Notes under the pieces: model-generated | What the model was told of the DNA's origin: nothing | The model's database searches: none | Seen by the model: the letters and a program-made list of their open reading frames with translations, nothing else | Part shown: piece after piece, positions 16,897 to 24,873 of the stretch | Numbering within the stretch: the first letter of the stretch is position 1 | Layout of the letters: each line of letters starts with the position of its first letter | Program-made: the position numbers and the translations under genes | Assembly: GCA_024639005.1 (NCBI GenBank) | Contig: JAHEJD010000155.1 | Location: 1 to 58,651 of the forward strand | Length of the DNA: 58,651 bases | DNA from: Chromatiaceae bacterium | GTDB taxonomy: Bacteria; Pseudomonadota; Gammaproteobacteria; Chromatiales; Chromatiaceae | Direction: 5' to 3'

Positions 16897-16912
16897 CCCG
16901 ATTTCGCTCGGG
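16897..16912 (-). terminator. Small hairpin in the fliD-fliS gap
   Basis: On the minus strand CCCGA and TCGGG arms with a six-base loop lie 12 bases after the fliD stop. A TTTATTTT run follows about 25 bases later. It could lower readthrough from fliD into fliS, but the distance to the T-run makes it a weak candidate. Confidence 0.25.
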
Positions 16913-16923
16913 TTAGGCGCGGA

Positions 16924-18264
16924 TCAACCGGTGAGATTCTGTAGCAAAAAGCCGCTGGTGGACTGCAGACCGCCGATCAGCCGGTCGAGGGCGGCGTACT
17001 GCGAGCGCAGGCTGATTTCCTTGAGCTCCAGCCGTCTCTCCAGGTTCGCCTCTGTGTCCTGCAGGTCGTCTTTGCGCTCATTCAGGCTGTCGATCCTGGT
17101 CTCGACGGGCCCGGTCTTGGTGTCGAGGAAACGGTCGATCAGGGCATCGAACCGGAATGCGACCCCTTGATCGTCGTTCGCGAACAGTTGGGCAACGCCG
17201 GTAAAATCGGTGTTGATGGCGCTACCGAATTCGTTGCTGTTGAACTCCAGCTCACCGGTCTTCGCATTGGTCTTGATGCCGACCTGGGACAATGCGCTGA
17301 AGCCTTCCGACAGGCCATCTGCACCGATGTTGAGGGCGTCACGCAGCGCGCTGCTGACGCTCCTCGTCAGCGAGGTGTTTGAAAAATTCTTGTTATCCAG
17401 CGCCTGGATCTCGCCGCGCAGGGTGTTGTAGGCATCGACGAATTTTCTTGCCGACTCCTCGATCGCCGCGTCATCGCGCTCGAGGTTAATACTCGCGGAG
17501 CCGACGCCCTTCAGTTCGAAGGTCAGGCCATCCACTACGTCGCTGACGCGGTTGCCCGCCCCGGTCAAGGCATAGCCGTCGATGCTGAACACGGCATCCA
17601 GTTCCGTCAGGTCCTTCAGGGTTTTGCCGTCGCTGTCTCTGTTGAGAGTCTCGAAATCAAAGGTCTGCGCCTTCACCGAGCCGCTGTATGAGAGCTCAAA
17701 GCTCTTTTCGAAGCCGGATTCCTCGGCAGTCATGATCAGGCGCTGAACGCCGTCGCCGAAATTTAGTACCGTGGCGGTCACGCCGGGATTGTCGAACGCG
17801 GAATTGACTGCGTCGCGCAATTCGTCCATCGTCAGCGCAGTCGAGAGGTCAATGGTCGCCGACTCACCGTTGACGGTCAGGGTCAAGGCGTCATTCGACT
17901 TCCCACCGACAGTCTCGCCAGCGACAAACTCCTTCGATCCCTGCTTGAAATTTTGCGCCAGGCGTTCGACGTCGATGTTGTAGACGCCCGCGGCCGCCTC
18001 ACCGTTGGCGCTCGCCGTCAGTACTTCCTCATCCGACGAGGTGGTAGTGAACTTGCGGAATGCATCGAGCGTGCTGAGCTCCTGCATGGCGTCCTGAAAT
18101 GTGGACAGCTGACTCTTGAATGAACCAATTGCCGAGACCTCGGCGTCAGCCGCCTTGACCTTGTCCTGGATCGCCAGCAACGGGCGGCGCTCGAGCGTCA
18201 TCAGTTGCGAGATGATGTTCTCGATATCAAGCCCTGAGCCAACACCCGCAGCGGTTATCGCCAT
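16924..18264 (-). CDS. fliD: Flagellar filament cap protein FliD (HAP2)
   Basis: A 446-residue secreted capping protein that folds flagellin at the filament tip. The N-terminal FliD domain begins MAITAAGVGSGLDIENIISQLMTLERRPL; the middle includes a variable region, and the C-terminal coiled coil contains DSLNERKDDLQDTEANLERR, ending LQSTSGFLLQNLTG. There is no signal peptide, as expected for type III export. The gene follows flaG by 43 bases and precedes fliS by about 100. Confidence 0.95.
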   Translation of the reverse strand: MAITAAGVGSGLDIENIISQLMTLERRPLLAIQDKVKAADAEVSAIGSFKSQLSTFQDAMQELSTLDAFRKFTTTSSDEEVLTASANGEAAAGVYNIDVERLAQNFKQGSKEFVAGETVGGKSNDALTLTVNGESATIDLSTALTMDELRDAVNSAFDNPGVTATVLNFGDGVQRLIMTAEESGFEKSFELSYSGSVKAQTFDFETLNRDSDGKTLKDLTELDAVFSIDGYALTGAGNRVSDVVDGLTFELKGVGSASINLERDDAAIEESARKFVDAYNTLRGEIQALDNKNFSNTSLTRSVSSALRDALNIGADGLSEGFSALSQVGIKTNAKTGELEFNSNEFGSAINTDFTGVAQLFANDDQGVAFRFDALIDRFLDTKTGPVETRIDSLNERKDDLQDTEANLERRLELKEISLRSQYAALDRLIGGLQSTSGFLLQNLTG

Positions 18265-18307
18265 ATCGCCATCCCCATTATTCCTGGTTCGCCAGCATCA
18301 CCGCAGG

Positions 18308-18679
18308 TCAGGCGGAATCGTCAAAGAACCCGCCGCTGGATTCTTCGAGTCGCTGCCGCAGCGCCACGATCTCCTTACTGGGGATCTGCCGGACCACTTC
18401 GTCGGTCTCACGATCGACGACCTTTATAATGGTGTCGCCGCTGTTCGTATCGACCGAGAATCTCAATTCACGTTGCAAATTCCGAACCAAATCGTTGAGA
18501 TCCGAGACCACGTCCTCGATCGGTTCCGCTTCCTGTGTGGTCTCTTTATCCTTCCGCACCGCCGTCTGCTGGCGCCCGTCAGGCAGTTCAGCCCTCCGGT
18601 CTCCAGCGCTGGCCGTGCGACCCGTCTGCTCCGTCGGGGTAAGGTGGACTGTCTTGGCAGTCCCAATGTCACTGATCAT
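18308..18679 (-). CDS. flaG: FlaG family flagellar protein
   Basis: A 123-residue protein of the FlaG type, whose loss in other bacteria changes filament length. The first ~50 residues are disordered and polar; the conserved C-terminal part starts near VSDLNDLVRNLQRELRFSVD and continues TIIKVVDRETDEVVRQIPSKEI. I chose ATG 18679 because it gives the usual FlaG length; upstream in-frame codons extend into a region that also holds a sigma-54-type motif. Gene order flagellin-flaG-fliD matches Pseudomonas- and Vibrio-type loci. Confidence 0.9.
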   Translation of the reverse strand: MISDIGTAKTVHLTPTEQTGRTASAGDRRAELPDGRQQTAVRKDKETTQEAEPIEDVVSDLNDLVRNLQRELRFSVDTNSGDTIIKVVDRETDEVVRQIPSKEIVALRQRLEESSGGFFDDSA

Positions 18680-18769
18680 GTCGTCACCCCCATCAGGCAA
18701 GAGGAAGTGAACGCGCGGAACGGTTGGAAACACTCGCCTGGCGAAGTCTGCAGTCGGCCTGTAAGCCCT

Positions 18770-18786
18770 TGCACTCCGACAGCCAG
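18770..18786 (-). promoter_or_regulatory. Sigma-54-type promoter upstream of flaG-fliD
   Basis: The minus strand reads CTGGCTGTCGGAGTGCA. GG (-24) and GC (-12) are ten bases apart, with TGGC and TGCA conserved. The start point would be near 18759, about 80 bases before the flaG ATG. The motif fits the flagellar class but could arise by chance in this GC-rich DNA. Confidence 0.45.
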
Positions 18787-18827
18787 TCGTCTTGTCGCCA
18801 TCCATATCATCGCGGTCACCACCTGAA

Positions 18828-18870
18828 GTGGGCGCCTGAATCCTGACTGTGACATCGGGTCAGGCGCCAC
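18828..18870 (-). terminator. Inverted repeat after flagellin 1
   Basis: Arms GTGGGCGCCTGA (18828-18839) and TCAGGCGCCAC (18860-18870) pair with one bulged base around a 20-base loop. The element ends ten bases after the stop of flagellin 1 on the minus strand, which suits a transcript end. A T-run is lacking, so it may instead protect the mRNA end. Confidence 0.45.
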
Positions 18871-18880
18871 CTGTCTCACC

Positions 18881-19696
18881 CTATCGCAGCAACGAAAGGA
18901 CGTTCTGCGGGATGACATTGGCCTGGGCGAGGATCGCCGCACCGGACTGCTGCAGGATCTGTGCACGCGTCAGGTTGGCCGTCTCCATGGCGAAGTCGGC
19001 ATCCAGGATCTGCGACCTGGCCGCGCTGACGTTCTCCACGACATTGGCCAGGTTACGGGCCGTCGACTCCAGCCGGCTTTGTGAAGCACCGGCACTTGCG
19101 CGGACGTCGGCAACGGCGTTGAGGTCCGCGTCCAGCGTAGCCAGTGCGGCTTGCGCGCCGGTCCCAGTGCTGATGTCGGCTGCAATACCGGTCAGAGAGG
19201 GACTGCTCACGTCCACACTGATTGTGTCGCCACTCGCGGTACCAGATTGAATAGACACGCTGGCGCCAAAGACAGCCACACCGTTGAACTTGGTGTCAGC
19301 CAGGATATCCGTGATCGATGCCTCAAGCGCCTGGAACTCGAGGTTCAGCTTGCCCTTGTCGCTGCTGGCGCCGCCGGACGAACTCACGGTACCGGTGGAC
19401 GCCTGCACCGCCAGCTCACGCATACGCTGCAGCGAGTTGGTGACTTCTGCGAGGGCGCCGTCGGCCGTCTGCACGTAGCCAACGCCGTCGTTGACGTTGC
19501 GGATGGCCTGGTTGAGGCCGCGGATCTGGGCGGTCATCTTATCGGAGATCGCCAGACCGGCCGCGTCGTCTTTGGCGCGGTTGATACGAAGGCCGGAGGA
19601 CAGTCTCTCCATCGCGGTCTGCAGGCTGGAGGTGGTGTTGTTGAGGTTGCGCTGCGCGTTGAGCGCAAAGATATTGGTATTGATTACCTGTGGCAT
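18881..19696 (-). CDS. fliC: Flagellin 1
   Basis: A 271-residue flagellin made almost only of the conserved D0/D1 domains. The N-terminus is MPQVINTNIFALNAQRNLNN with MERLSSGLRINRAKDDAAGL; the C-terminus is LDADFAMETANLTRAQILQQ and ends NVIPQNVLSLLR. The central part is short (about residues 130-190), Ser/Thr-rich, and could carry O-linked sugars. ATG 19696 has AGGAG ten bases upstream; a longer in-frame extension is spurious. It resembles flagellin 2 at 20808 and lies divergent from it, with fliW between. Confidence 0.96.
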   Translation of the reverse strand: MPQVINTNIFALNAQRNLNNTTSSLQTAMERLSSGLRINRAKDDAAGLAISDKMTAQIRGLNQAIRNVNDGVGYVQTADGALAEVTNSLQRMRELAVQASTGTVSSSGGASSDKGKLNLEFQALEASITDILADTKFNGVAVFGASVSIQSGTASGDTISVDVSSPSLTGIAADISTGTGAQAALATLDADLNAVADVRASAGASQSRLESTARNLANVVENVSAARSQILDADFAMETANLTRAQILQQSGAAILAQANVIPQNVLSLLR

Positions 19697-19803
19697 TGTG
19701 AAGGCTCCTGGCGATACATCACGCTGCGCGGCAGACGGGATGGATCGCTGATCATTAGCGGATATGCTGGGGCCAATCCCCGCATTTACCGCTTTCACCC
19801 CCT

Positions 19804-19830
19804 GTTGCGACCGTCAATTGGCCTTCTTTA
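19804..19830 (-). promoter_or_regulatory. Candidate sigma-28 (FliA) promoter of flagellin 1
   Basis: On the minus strand TAAAGAAG and GTCGCAAC are separated by 11 bases. The -35 matches TAAAG of the FliA consensus; the -10 matches only about four of eight bases. It lies about 108 bases before the flagellin ATG. Weak candidate, competing with the motif at 19860-19877. Confidence 0.3.
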
Positions 19831-19859
19831 ACACCTACAATCCCCAATTCGGCAAAGAA

Positions 19860-19877
19860 TTGCCGCCTTGTGGCCAC
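19860..19877 (-). promoter_or_regulatory. Candidate sigma-54 promoter of flagellin 1
   Basis: The minus strand reads GTGGCCACAAGGCGGCAA, with GG and GC ten bases apart. TGGC is conserved at -24, GGCA rather than TTGCA at -12. It would give a leader of about 155 bases. Weaker than the fliW and flagellin 2 motifs. Confidence 0.3.
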
Positions 19878-19960
19878 GTTCATGCCGGGAGTTTGCCGCC
19901 TGGCCCGGCAGTCATCGGTCAGCGCAGCAGTGAACTTGAAGACCTGCCGCAGACATGCCG

Positions 19961-19978
19961 TCTGGCACGCTTTCTGCA
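19961..19978 (+). promoter_or_regulatory. Sigma-54 promoter of fliW
   Basis: TCTGGCACGCTTTCTGCA matches the sigma-54 consensus TTGGCACG-N4-TTGCA very well, with GG and GC ten bases apart. The start point is expected near 19989, giving fliW a leader of about 88 bases. Confidence 0.65.
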
Positions 19979-20077
19979 GCGACTCAGCGCAGGCCCAGGG
20001 TGCCCAACGCCTCCGGCGCAACAGCGGAACGTGCACGGCGCAAGACCGGCCAGTCAACGAAATAGGAGCAAACCGCC

Positions 20078-20542
20078 ATGGCAACGAGTAATGCAGCACA
20101 GCAGGCAGAAGAGGAATACATGGAGATCGATACCCGCTACGGCAAACAGATGGTTGCCAAGTCGAGTCTGTTGACCTTCCCGGACGGACTGCCCGGGTTC
20201 GAGCACCTGCGGGAATTCAAGCTATTTCACGAACAAGACACCGAGAGCGTGCACTTCCTGCAGTCCACCCAAGATGCCGGCGTTCGCCTGCCGGTGGTCG
20301 CGCCGCATTCGTGCAAGATCGATTTCCGCATCGAACTCAGCGACGCAGAGACCGCCAAGCTGCAGATCCAACCCGAGGACGACATCATGGTGCTGGTCAC
20401 GTTGTCAGATAACCCGGAGCAGCCGAAGACCGGGATCACCGCAAACCTGATGGGTCCCATCATCATCAACGCCCAGAGCCGCATCGGGATACAGAAGGTC
20501 CTGAACCGGGTCGACGGCGCTGTCGTGATCGACGCCAACTGA
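20078..20542 (+). CDS. fliW: Flagellar assembly factor FliW
   Basis: A 154-residue cytoplasmic protein. FliW binds flagellin and, when free, antagonises the RNA-binding regulator CsrA, tying flagellin translation to export. The family signature TFPDGLPGFEHLREFKLF is at residues ~33-50, and the C-terminus has LMGPIIINAQSRIGIQKVL. An AGGAG ribosome site precedes ATG 20078; a later Met (codon 15) is possible but less likely. It lies between two flagellin genes. No csrA is in the window. Confidence 0.94.
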   Translation: MATSNAAQQAEEEYMEIDTRYGKQMVAKSSLLTFPDGLPGFEHLREFKLFHEQDTESVHFLQSTQDAGVRLPVVAPHSCKIDFRIELSDAETAKLQIQPEDDIMVLVTLSDNPEQPKTGITANLMGPIIINAQSRIGIQKVLNRVDGAVVIDAN

Positions 20543-20632
20543 CGCGGAAGACTGCTGCCGCTGCATTGCCGGCCGGCGACGGCAAAGCCTTGCCGAATCC
20601 TGCCGCCCCATCCTGCCGACCCTGTTGCTTTC

Positions 20633-20664
20633 ACCCGTAGCCGCCCTGGCTGCGGGTTTTTCTT
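20633..20664 (+). terminator. Rho-independent terminator after fliW
   Basis: ACCCGTAGCC and GGCTGCGGGT arms (one mismatch) enclose a five-base loop and are followed by TTTTTCTT. It lies 90 bases after the fliW stop and before the flagellin 2 promoter, so the two plus-strand genes are separate transcription units. Confidence 0.8.
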
Positions 20665-20710
20665 GCCCTGACACCAGCCGAAGAGCGCACTTGAAGGCTG
20701 TGCCGACGAG

Positions 20711-20727
20711 TTGGCCTGCTTCTTGCT
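20711..20727 (+). promoter_or_regulatory. Sigma-54 promoter of flagellin 2
   Basis: TTGGCCTGCTTCTTGCT has the TTGG and TTGCT blocks of the sigma-54 consensus with GG and GC ten bases apart. The expected start is near 20738, giving a leader of about 70 bases before ATG 20808. It follows the fliW terminator, as a promoter for a separate flagellin transcript should. Confidence 0.65.
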
Positions 20728-20807
20728 GATTGAGTTAGCAATGCACTGTCGCAAGTACGTTACCTGGCCAGTGCCGAACCAGAGAATTTTGGCAAGAGGA
20801 GCGCATC

Positions 20808-21668
20808 ATGCCCCAGGTCATTAATACCAACATCATGTCGCTGATCTCTCAGCGTGCATTGAACGACTCGCAACTCAGCATGCAGAGCTCCGTGGAGCGG
20901 CTTTCTTCCGGCCTGAGGATAAACCGCGCAAAAGACGACGCCGCCGGTCTGGCGATCTCAGAACGCATAACGGCGCAGATCCGCGGCCTGAATCAGGCAG
21001 TCCGCAACGCCAATGACGGCATCTCCATGCTGCAGACGACCGAGGGCGCAATCGACGAGATATCGAACGCGCTGCAGCGTATGCGTGAACTCGCGGTGCA
21101 GGCATCGACCGGTACCGTCAGCTCTGCGGGTGGCGCGACCAGTGACAAAGGCAAGCTGAACCTGGAGTTTCAGGCCCTGGCCGACGAGATCAAGCGGATC
21201 ATCGAGTCGACGGAGTTCAACGGCACCAAGGTCCTCGACGGCACCTCCCCGAATCTGACACTGCAGGTAGGCTACCAGGACAACGCCAGCAACCGGTTCG
21301 CCATCAGTTTCGCCAACCTGACCAGCCTCAACTCCTACATCACCGCCGGCTCACCCAGCGTCGACGGCACCGAACTACAGACCGCGATCGGTGCCCAGGC
21401 CGAACTCGGAAAGATCGACGCCGACCTGGATGCCGTAACCAACTCCCGCGCCGCCATCGGCGCCACCCAGAATCGCCTGGAATCGACGGTACGTAACCTG
21501 GCGAATGTCGTCGAGAACCAGAGCGCGGCGCGATCGCGGGTCCAGGACGCCGATTTCGCCGTCGAGACCTCCAACCTTACCCGTACCCAGATCCTCCAGC
21601 AGGCGGGCACGGCGATGTTGGCACAGGCCAACCTGCTGCCACAGAACGTGTTGCAGCTACTGGGCTAG
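20808..21668 (+). CDS. fliC: Flagellin 2
   Basis: A 286-residue flagellin with the usual N-terminus (MPQVINTNIMSLISQRALND, then VERLSSGLRINRAKDDAAGL) and C-terminus (VQDADFAVETSNLTRTQILQ, ending NLLPQNVLQLLG). The D2/D3 region is minimal (about residues 140-195), as in flagellin 1. AGAGGAG lies six bases before the ATG. The conserved stretch STGTVSSAGGATSDKGKLNL, shared with flagellin 1 with few changes, is a Ser/Thr-rich surface candidate for glycosylation. The glycosylation-type Maf gene begins 71 bases downstream. Confidence 0.96.
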   Translation: MPQVINTNIMSLISQRALNDSQLSMQSSVERLSSGLRINRAKDDAAGLAISERITAQIRGLNQAVRNANDGISMLQTTEGAIDEISNALQRMRELAVQASTGTVSSAGGATSDKGKLNLEFQALADEIKRIIESTEFNGTKVLDGTSPNLTLQVGYQDNASNRFAISFANLTSLNSYITAGSPSVDGTELQTAIGAQAELGKIDADLDAVTNSRAAIGATQNRLESTVRNLANVVENQSAARSRVQDADFAVETSNLTRTQILQQAGTAMLAQANLLPQNVLQLLG

Positions 21669-21707
21669 GCGGTTCGATCGAGCCGGGCCTTGATGGGTCG
21701 CGTTGAC

Positions 21708-21724
21708 TTGGTGGATGATCTGCT
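21708..21724 (+). promoter_or_regulatory. Candidate sigma-54 motif before the maf-like gene
   Basis: TTGGTGGATGATCTGCT has TTGG and TGCT with ten bases between GG and GC, but lacks the CAC of -24. Its start point, near 21735, would leave only five bases before ATG 21740, or 38 before GTG 21773. If real it favours the GTG start and would put the glycosylation island under flagellar control. Confidence 0.3.
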
Positions 21725-21739
21725 GACTGACGCCAACGG

Positions 21740-23068
21740 ATGGGCTTGGTTCAATCATGCCGCTTGCGGAACGTGACTGACATCGCCGAGGAAAATCTGC
21801 AGATCTGCCAACGACGCTGGCCGACGCTGGCCGCGCAGATCTCCGCTGCAGCGCCACCGCAAGCGCTAGCCTGGGAAGGGTCGGAAGAAAGCCCGACCCT
21901 GGCCGTCGCGGGTTACCGCCTGTGGAGTGCCTACGACTCAGAGGCCGAGGCACGCCTGCAGGCGACCATGATCCCCGAGGACAGCAAACAGGCCTGGGTA
22001 TATGGCGTGGGTAGCGGTGATCTGGCCCGTGAGTTGCTCAAACGGAAGTCAATCCGGCAACTCAATCTGGTGCCCCTCAACCTCGGCCTATTTCACCTGC
22101 TGCTGCATGTCCTCGACCATCGCGACTGGTTATCAGATCCGCGCACGCAGCTCTGGGACCCCGCATCACAGCGTGCAGTAAGTACACCGTTTGCCGCGAT
22201 CCCGCCATGTCTGCAGTTGCGCGACCCGCCCCTGGCCGCGCTGTGTGACCAGCTCACCAACGAACTTATCCGGCCGTTTGAAGAGGAGCGCCAGGCCAGG
22301 CGAGCACCAATGCGTCAACGACATATAGCGGCGAACATGGATTTCATCGCATCGGATGGCGACGTGGCGGAGCTGTTCGGCACGGCTCCGGGGAGCACGG
22401 CGTTCGTCTGTGCCGCCGGTCCGACCCTGATCAAGACCGCACCCTGGATGCGTGAACATCGGAACGAGGGGTTGCTGATCGCTGTCGACGGCGCACTAAA
22501 GCCGTTGCTGGGTCTCGGGCTCGTTGCCGATTACGTTCTGAGTCTGGATGACAATCCGCGAACCATTGCGCATTACTTTGCGGGCGATCTTTCCCCATGC
22601 ACTGAAAGCGCTTTGATCTACGCACCCATCGTGCATCCCCTGCCGTTGTCGTGCTGGCCAGGACGCAGGCTAACGATGTACACGCATGAGTCAATCTACG
22701 ACGACGTGAGGCGTACCGCACCGAAGGCCAGGCTATTTGTAGCCGGTTCCGTGATTCACCCAGCGGTGGATCTCGCCGTTCAATTGGGGGCCACCAGCGT
22801 ACTGCTGTTCGGCGCCGACTTCGGCTTTCCCGACAATCAGATTCACGCTAACCAGGACGCACCCATTGCGTTCTACGCAAACGCTGCACTGGCCGGCGCT
22901 ATGGCTACAGATGGCAGAGGAGCCACAATACGGACACTGCAAAGCTTCAACGGCTACAGAAACGCCCTCGAAGGCTATATCGCAAAGCACATTGGCGTGA
23001 GATTCATCAATATGTGCCGCGAAGGCGCCATGATTCAGGGCGCCGAATACGGGGATAATCGCGTATGA
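21740..23068 (+). CDS. maf: MptE-like/Maf motility accessory factor (DUF115)
   Basis: A 442-residue protein of the MptE-like DUF115 group that includes Maf flagellin glycosyltransferases, which move CMP-activated nonulosonic acids onto flagellin. The DUF115 core begins near residue 220: FVCAAGPTLIKTAPWM, then LLIAVDGALKPLLGLGLVAD and YVLSLDDNP. It continues with LFVAGSVIHPAVDLAVQLGA and LLFGADFGFPDNQIH. The N-terminal ~200 residues are a second, less conserved part (VYGVGSGDLARELLKRK). The start is ATG 21740 or GTG 21773, neither with a good ribosome site. It directly follows flagellin 2, which supports a role in flagellin modification together with the Pse operon at 32-39 kb. The stop overlaps the next start (ATGA). 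Confidence 0.82.
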   Translation: MGLVQSCRLRNVTDIAEENLQICQRRWPTLAAQISAAAPPQALAWEGSEESPTLAVAGYRLWSAYDSEAEARLQATMIPEDSKQAWVYGVGSGDLARELLKRKSIRQLNLVPLNLGLFHLLLHVLDHRDWLSDPRTQLWDPASQRAVSTPFAAIPPCLQLRDPPLAALCDQLTNELIRPFEEERQARRAPMRQRHIAANMDFIASDGDVAELFGTAPGSTAFVCAAGPTLIKTAPWMREHRNEGLLIAVDGALKPLLGLGLVADYVLSLDDNPRTIAHYFAGDLSPCTESALIYAPIVHPLPLSCWPGRRLTMYTHESIYDDVRRTAPKARLFVAGSVIHPAVDLAVQLGATSVLLFGADFGFPDNQIHANQDAPIAFYANAALAGAMATDGRGATIRTLQSFNGYRNALEGYIAKHIGVRFINMCREGAMIQGAEYGDNRV

Positions 23069-24819
23069 TGCCAGCCGGCTGGACCCATGCATTCATCAAC
23101 GATTTCCATCAAACGGTCCTCGGTCTCCGCACCGCCCAAACCGGGCGTGCATACACTCATCTCGACGCCCTCCTTTTCCGACTCTCCGATCAATTAAAGC
23201 ATGCGTCGACGAAACTCCAACACCAGCTCTTGCCAGTGGTGCAAAGAATGATCTGGGCCAAGGAGCAAGAGAACGAGCTGCTGCTCGCAGACATCGTCGA
23301 GTACGAACTCCCCCTGGTGATGCCGGAGTGCTTCATCGACGTATCCCTGATGACATTGACCACTATCGACGATCTTCTGACGATTGAAGAGGACGCAACA
23401 GAACTTGTTGCCGACGCGCCGCAAATTGCCGCGCTGCGACAACTCTACGAAGATCACCCTGCGCAAAGCGGAATTGGTCTTTACCTCGCCGACCAGCTCC
23501 GCGCCAAGGGTCGAGACAGTGACGCACGACGCCTGCTCGAAACCGATCGGGACTTGCACCGAATGAGTCCCCAAGAAAAATACGCACTTGCCTGTATCGC
23601 CGCCAGAGACGGCGATGGCGACGCTGCGTGCCGACTGATGACACAGGCCTATGCTGACCTTCCGGACCTGCAGAATGGTTTCCTGGAAGTGGCGTGGCTC
23701 AAGGCAGCCGATGGCGACTGGCCCTGTGCGCTGGCGATTGCGCAAAGGGATGAAAGTGCCGAGCGGGTCACGCCATCTTGGCAGCCTCCCCTGGCCAGCC
23801 TTTACGCGCATACGGGTCAGTGGGAACACGCTGCAGCGCTCATCGAGTCCGCCTACGCACAGGATGCCGATCTGACCGATGGCTTTAGCATGATTGGCGC
23901 AATCCACGCGGAAAGCGCCCATTGGCAATCTGCAATCGACTGGTATGCAAGAGACCTAAGCGCCGATCGGCTTTCTCCAGCCTGGCGCATCAATCTAGCG
24001 CTCATCGAAGCGAAACGGGAGAATCTCAACAGCGCCCTGGCTCACGTTAACGTGGCCTATGATCAGAACGCAGAGCTGCTAGACGCATATGCCCGCCTCG
24101 GCTGGCTTTTCGCCGAACAGCGCGATTGGGCCAGGGCGAACGAGTTCATGAGCAAGGACCGCGAACAAGGCCGCCTGAGCCCCTTCTGGATGGGCGAGAT
24201 GAGCATCGTTGCGGCACACTTTGATCAATGGAAAGATGCGGCAGACCTTGTGCAGCTTGCGTATGCCAGTGATCCCGAGCTGCAAGACTGCTACGCCCGC
24301 ATCGGCTGGTTCGGACTGCTCAAGGGGCGTGGCTCAAGATCTCTCACTGATGGACTGAACCGAGACCTGAGCACGAATCGCACGGGCTTGTGGCACGCCG
24401 TCTACGGGGCCTGTTTCGATATCGTTGAAGCTCGACGTGAAGAAGCAATTACAAAGATCGAGAAGGCCTACGAGGCGCATAACGAACAAATGGGGTGGTT
24501 TTGTGCCATCGGCTGGCTGCAATGCCTCCTCGGAGATCTGTCAGGCGGAATTGAGCTGATACGACGCGACCTACCGGGAAAGGTGCCACCGGAATGGCGT
24601 GCGACCTGCGCCGTCACATTAGCCGCCGGCGGCCTTCGGAAGGAAGCTTTTGACATAATTCAAAAAACGATGGGGCGCGTCGCCAACCACGACACCCATC
24701 TCATCGGATTCTGGCACATGCCGAGCGCCCAATTGGACACCCGACGGTTGATCGAATTTTTGGAGTGCGGCACCGCATTGGACGATATCACCGACGGCAA
24801 ATTCACGCTGCCACTGTGA
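23065..24819 (+). CDS. Helical tandem-repeat (TPR-like) protein
   Basis: A 584-residue protein with no signal peptide. Residues ~161-534 are built from a ~68-residue repeat, each probably two TPR-like helix pairs. A typical unit reads RDLSADRLSPAWRINLALIE, then ...NSALAHVNVAYDQNAEL, then LDAYARLGWLFAEQRDW. I count five full units and a partial sixth (about 161-227, 228-295, 296-363, 364-432, 433-500, 501-534). The first ~110 residues are a separate helical domain. The gene is translationally coupled to the maf-like gene. The likely role is scaffolding or substrate binding for the glycosylation enzymes; the function is unproven and I do not recognise a named family. Confidence 0.78.
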   Translation: MMPAGWTHAFINDFHQTVLGLRTAQTGRAYTHLDALLFRLSDQLKHASTKLQHQLLPVVQRMIWAKEQENELLLADIVEYELPLVMPECFIDVSLMTLTTIDDLLTIEEDATELVADAPQIAALRQLYEDHPAQSGIGLYLADQLRAKGRDSDARRLLETDRDLHRMSPQEKYALACIAARDGDGDAACRLMTQAYADLPDLQNGFLEVAWLKAADGDWPCALAIAQRDESAERVTPSWQPPLASLYAHTGQWEHAAALIESAYAQDADLTDGFSMIGAIHAESAHWQSAIDWYARDLSADRLSPAWRINLALIEAKRENLNSALAHVNVAYDQNAELLDAYARLGWLFAEQRDWARANEFMSKDREQGRLSPFWMGEMSIVAAHFDQWKDAADLVQLAYASDPELQDCYARIGWFGLLKGRGSRSLTDGLNRDLSTNRTGLWHAVYGACFDIVEARREEAITKIEKAYEAHNEQMGWFCAIGWLQCLLGDLSGGIELIRRDLPGKVPPEWRATCAVTLAAGGLRKEAFDIIQKTMGRVANHDTHLIGFWHMPSAQLDTRRLIEFLECGTALDDITDGKFTLPL

Positions 24820-24873
24820 TATAACCATGGCGCAGAAGTAGAGATCACGAGGCAGACACAGGCCCCACGTACT

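Noticed and set aside
20227-20754. Minus-strand frame opposite fliW
   Set aside because: Antisense to fliW and running through its terminator; no family features.
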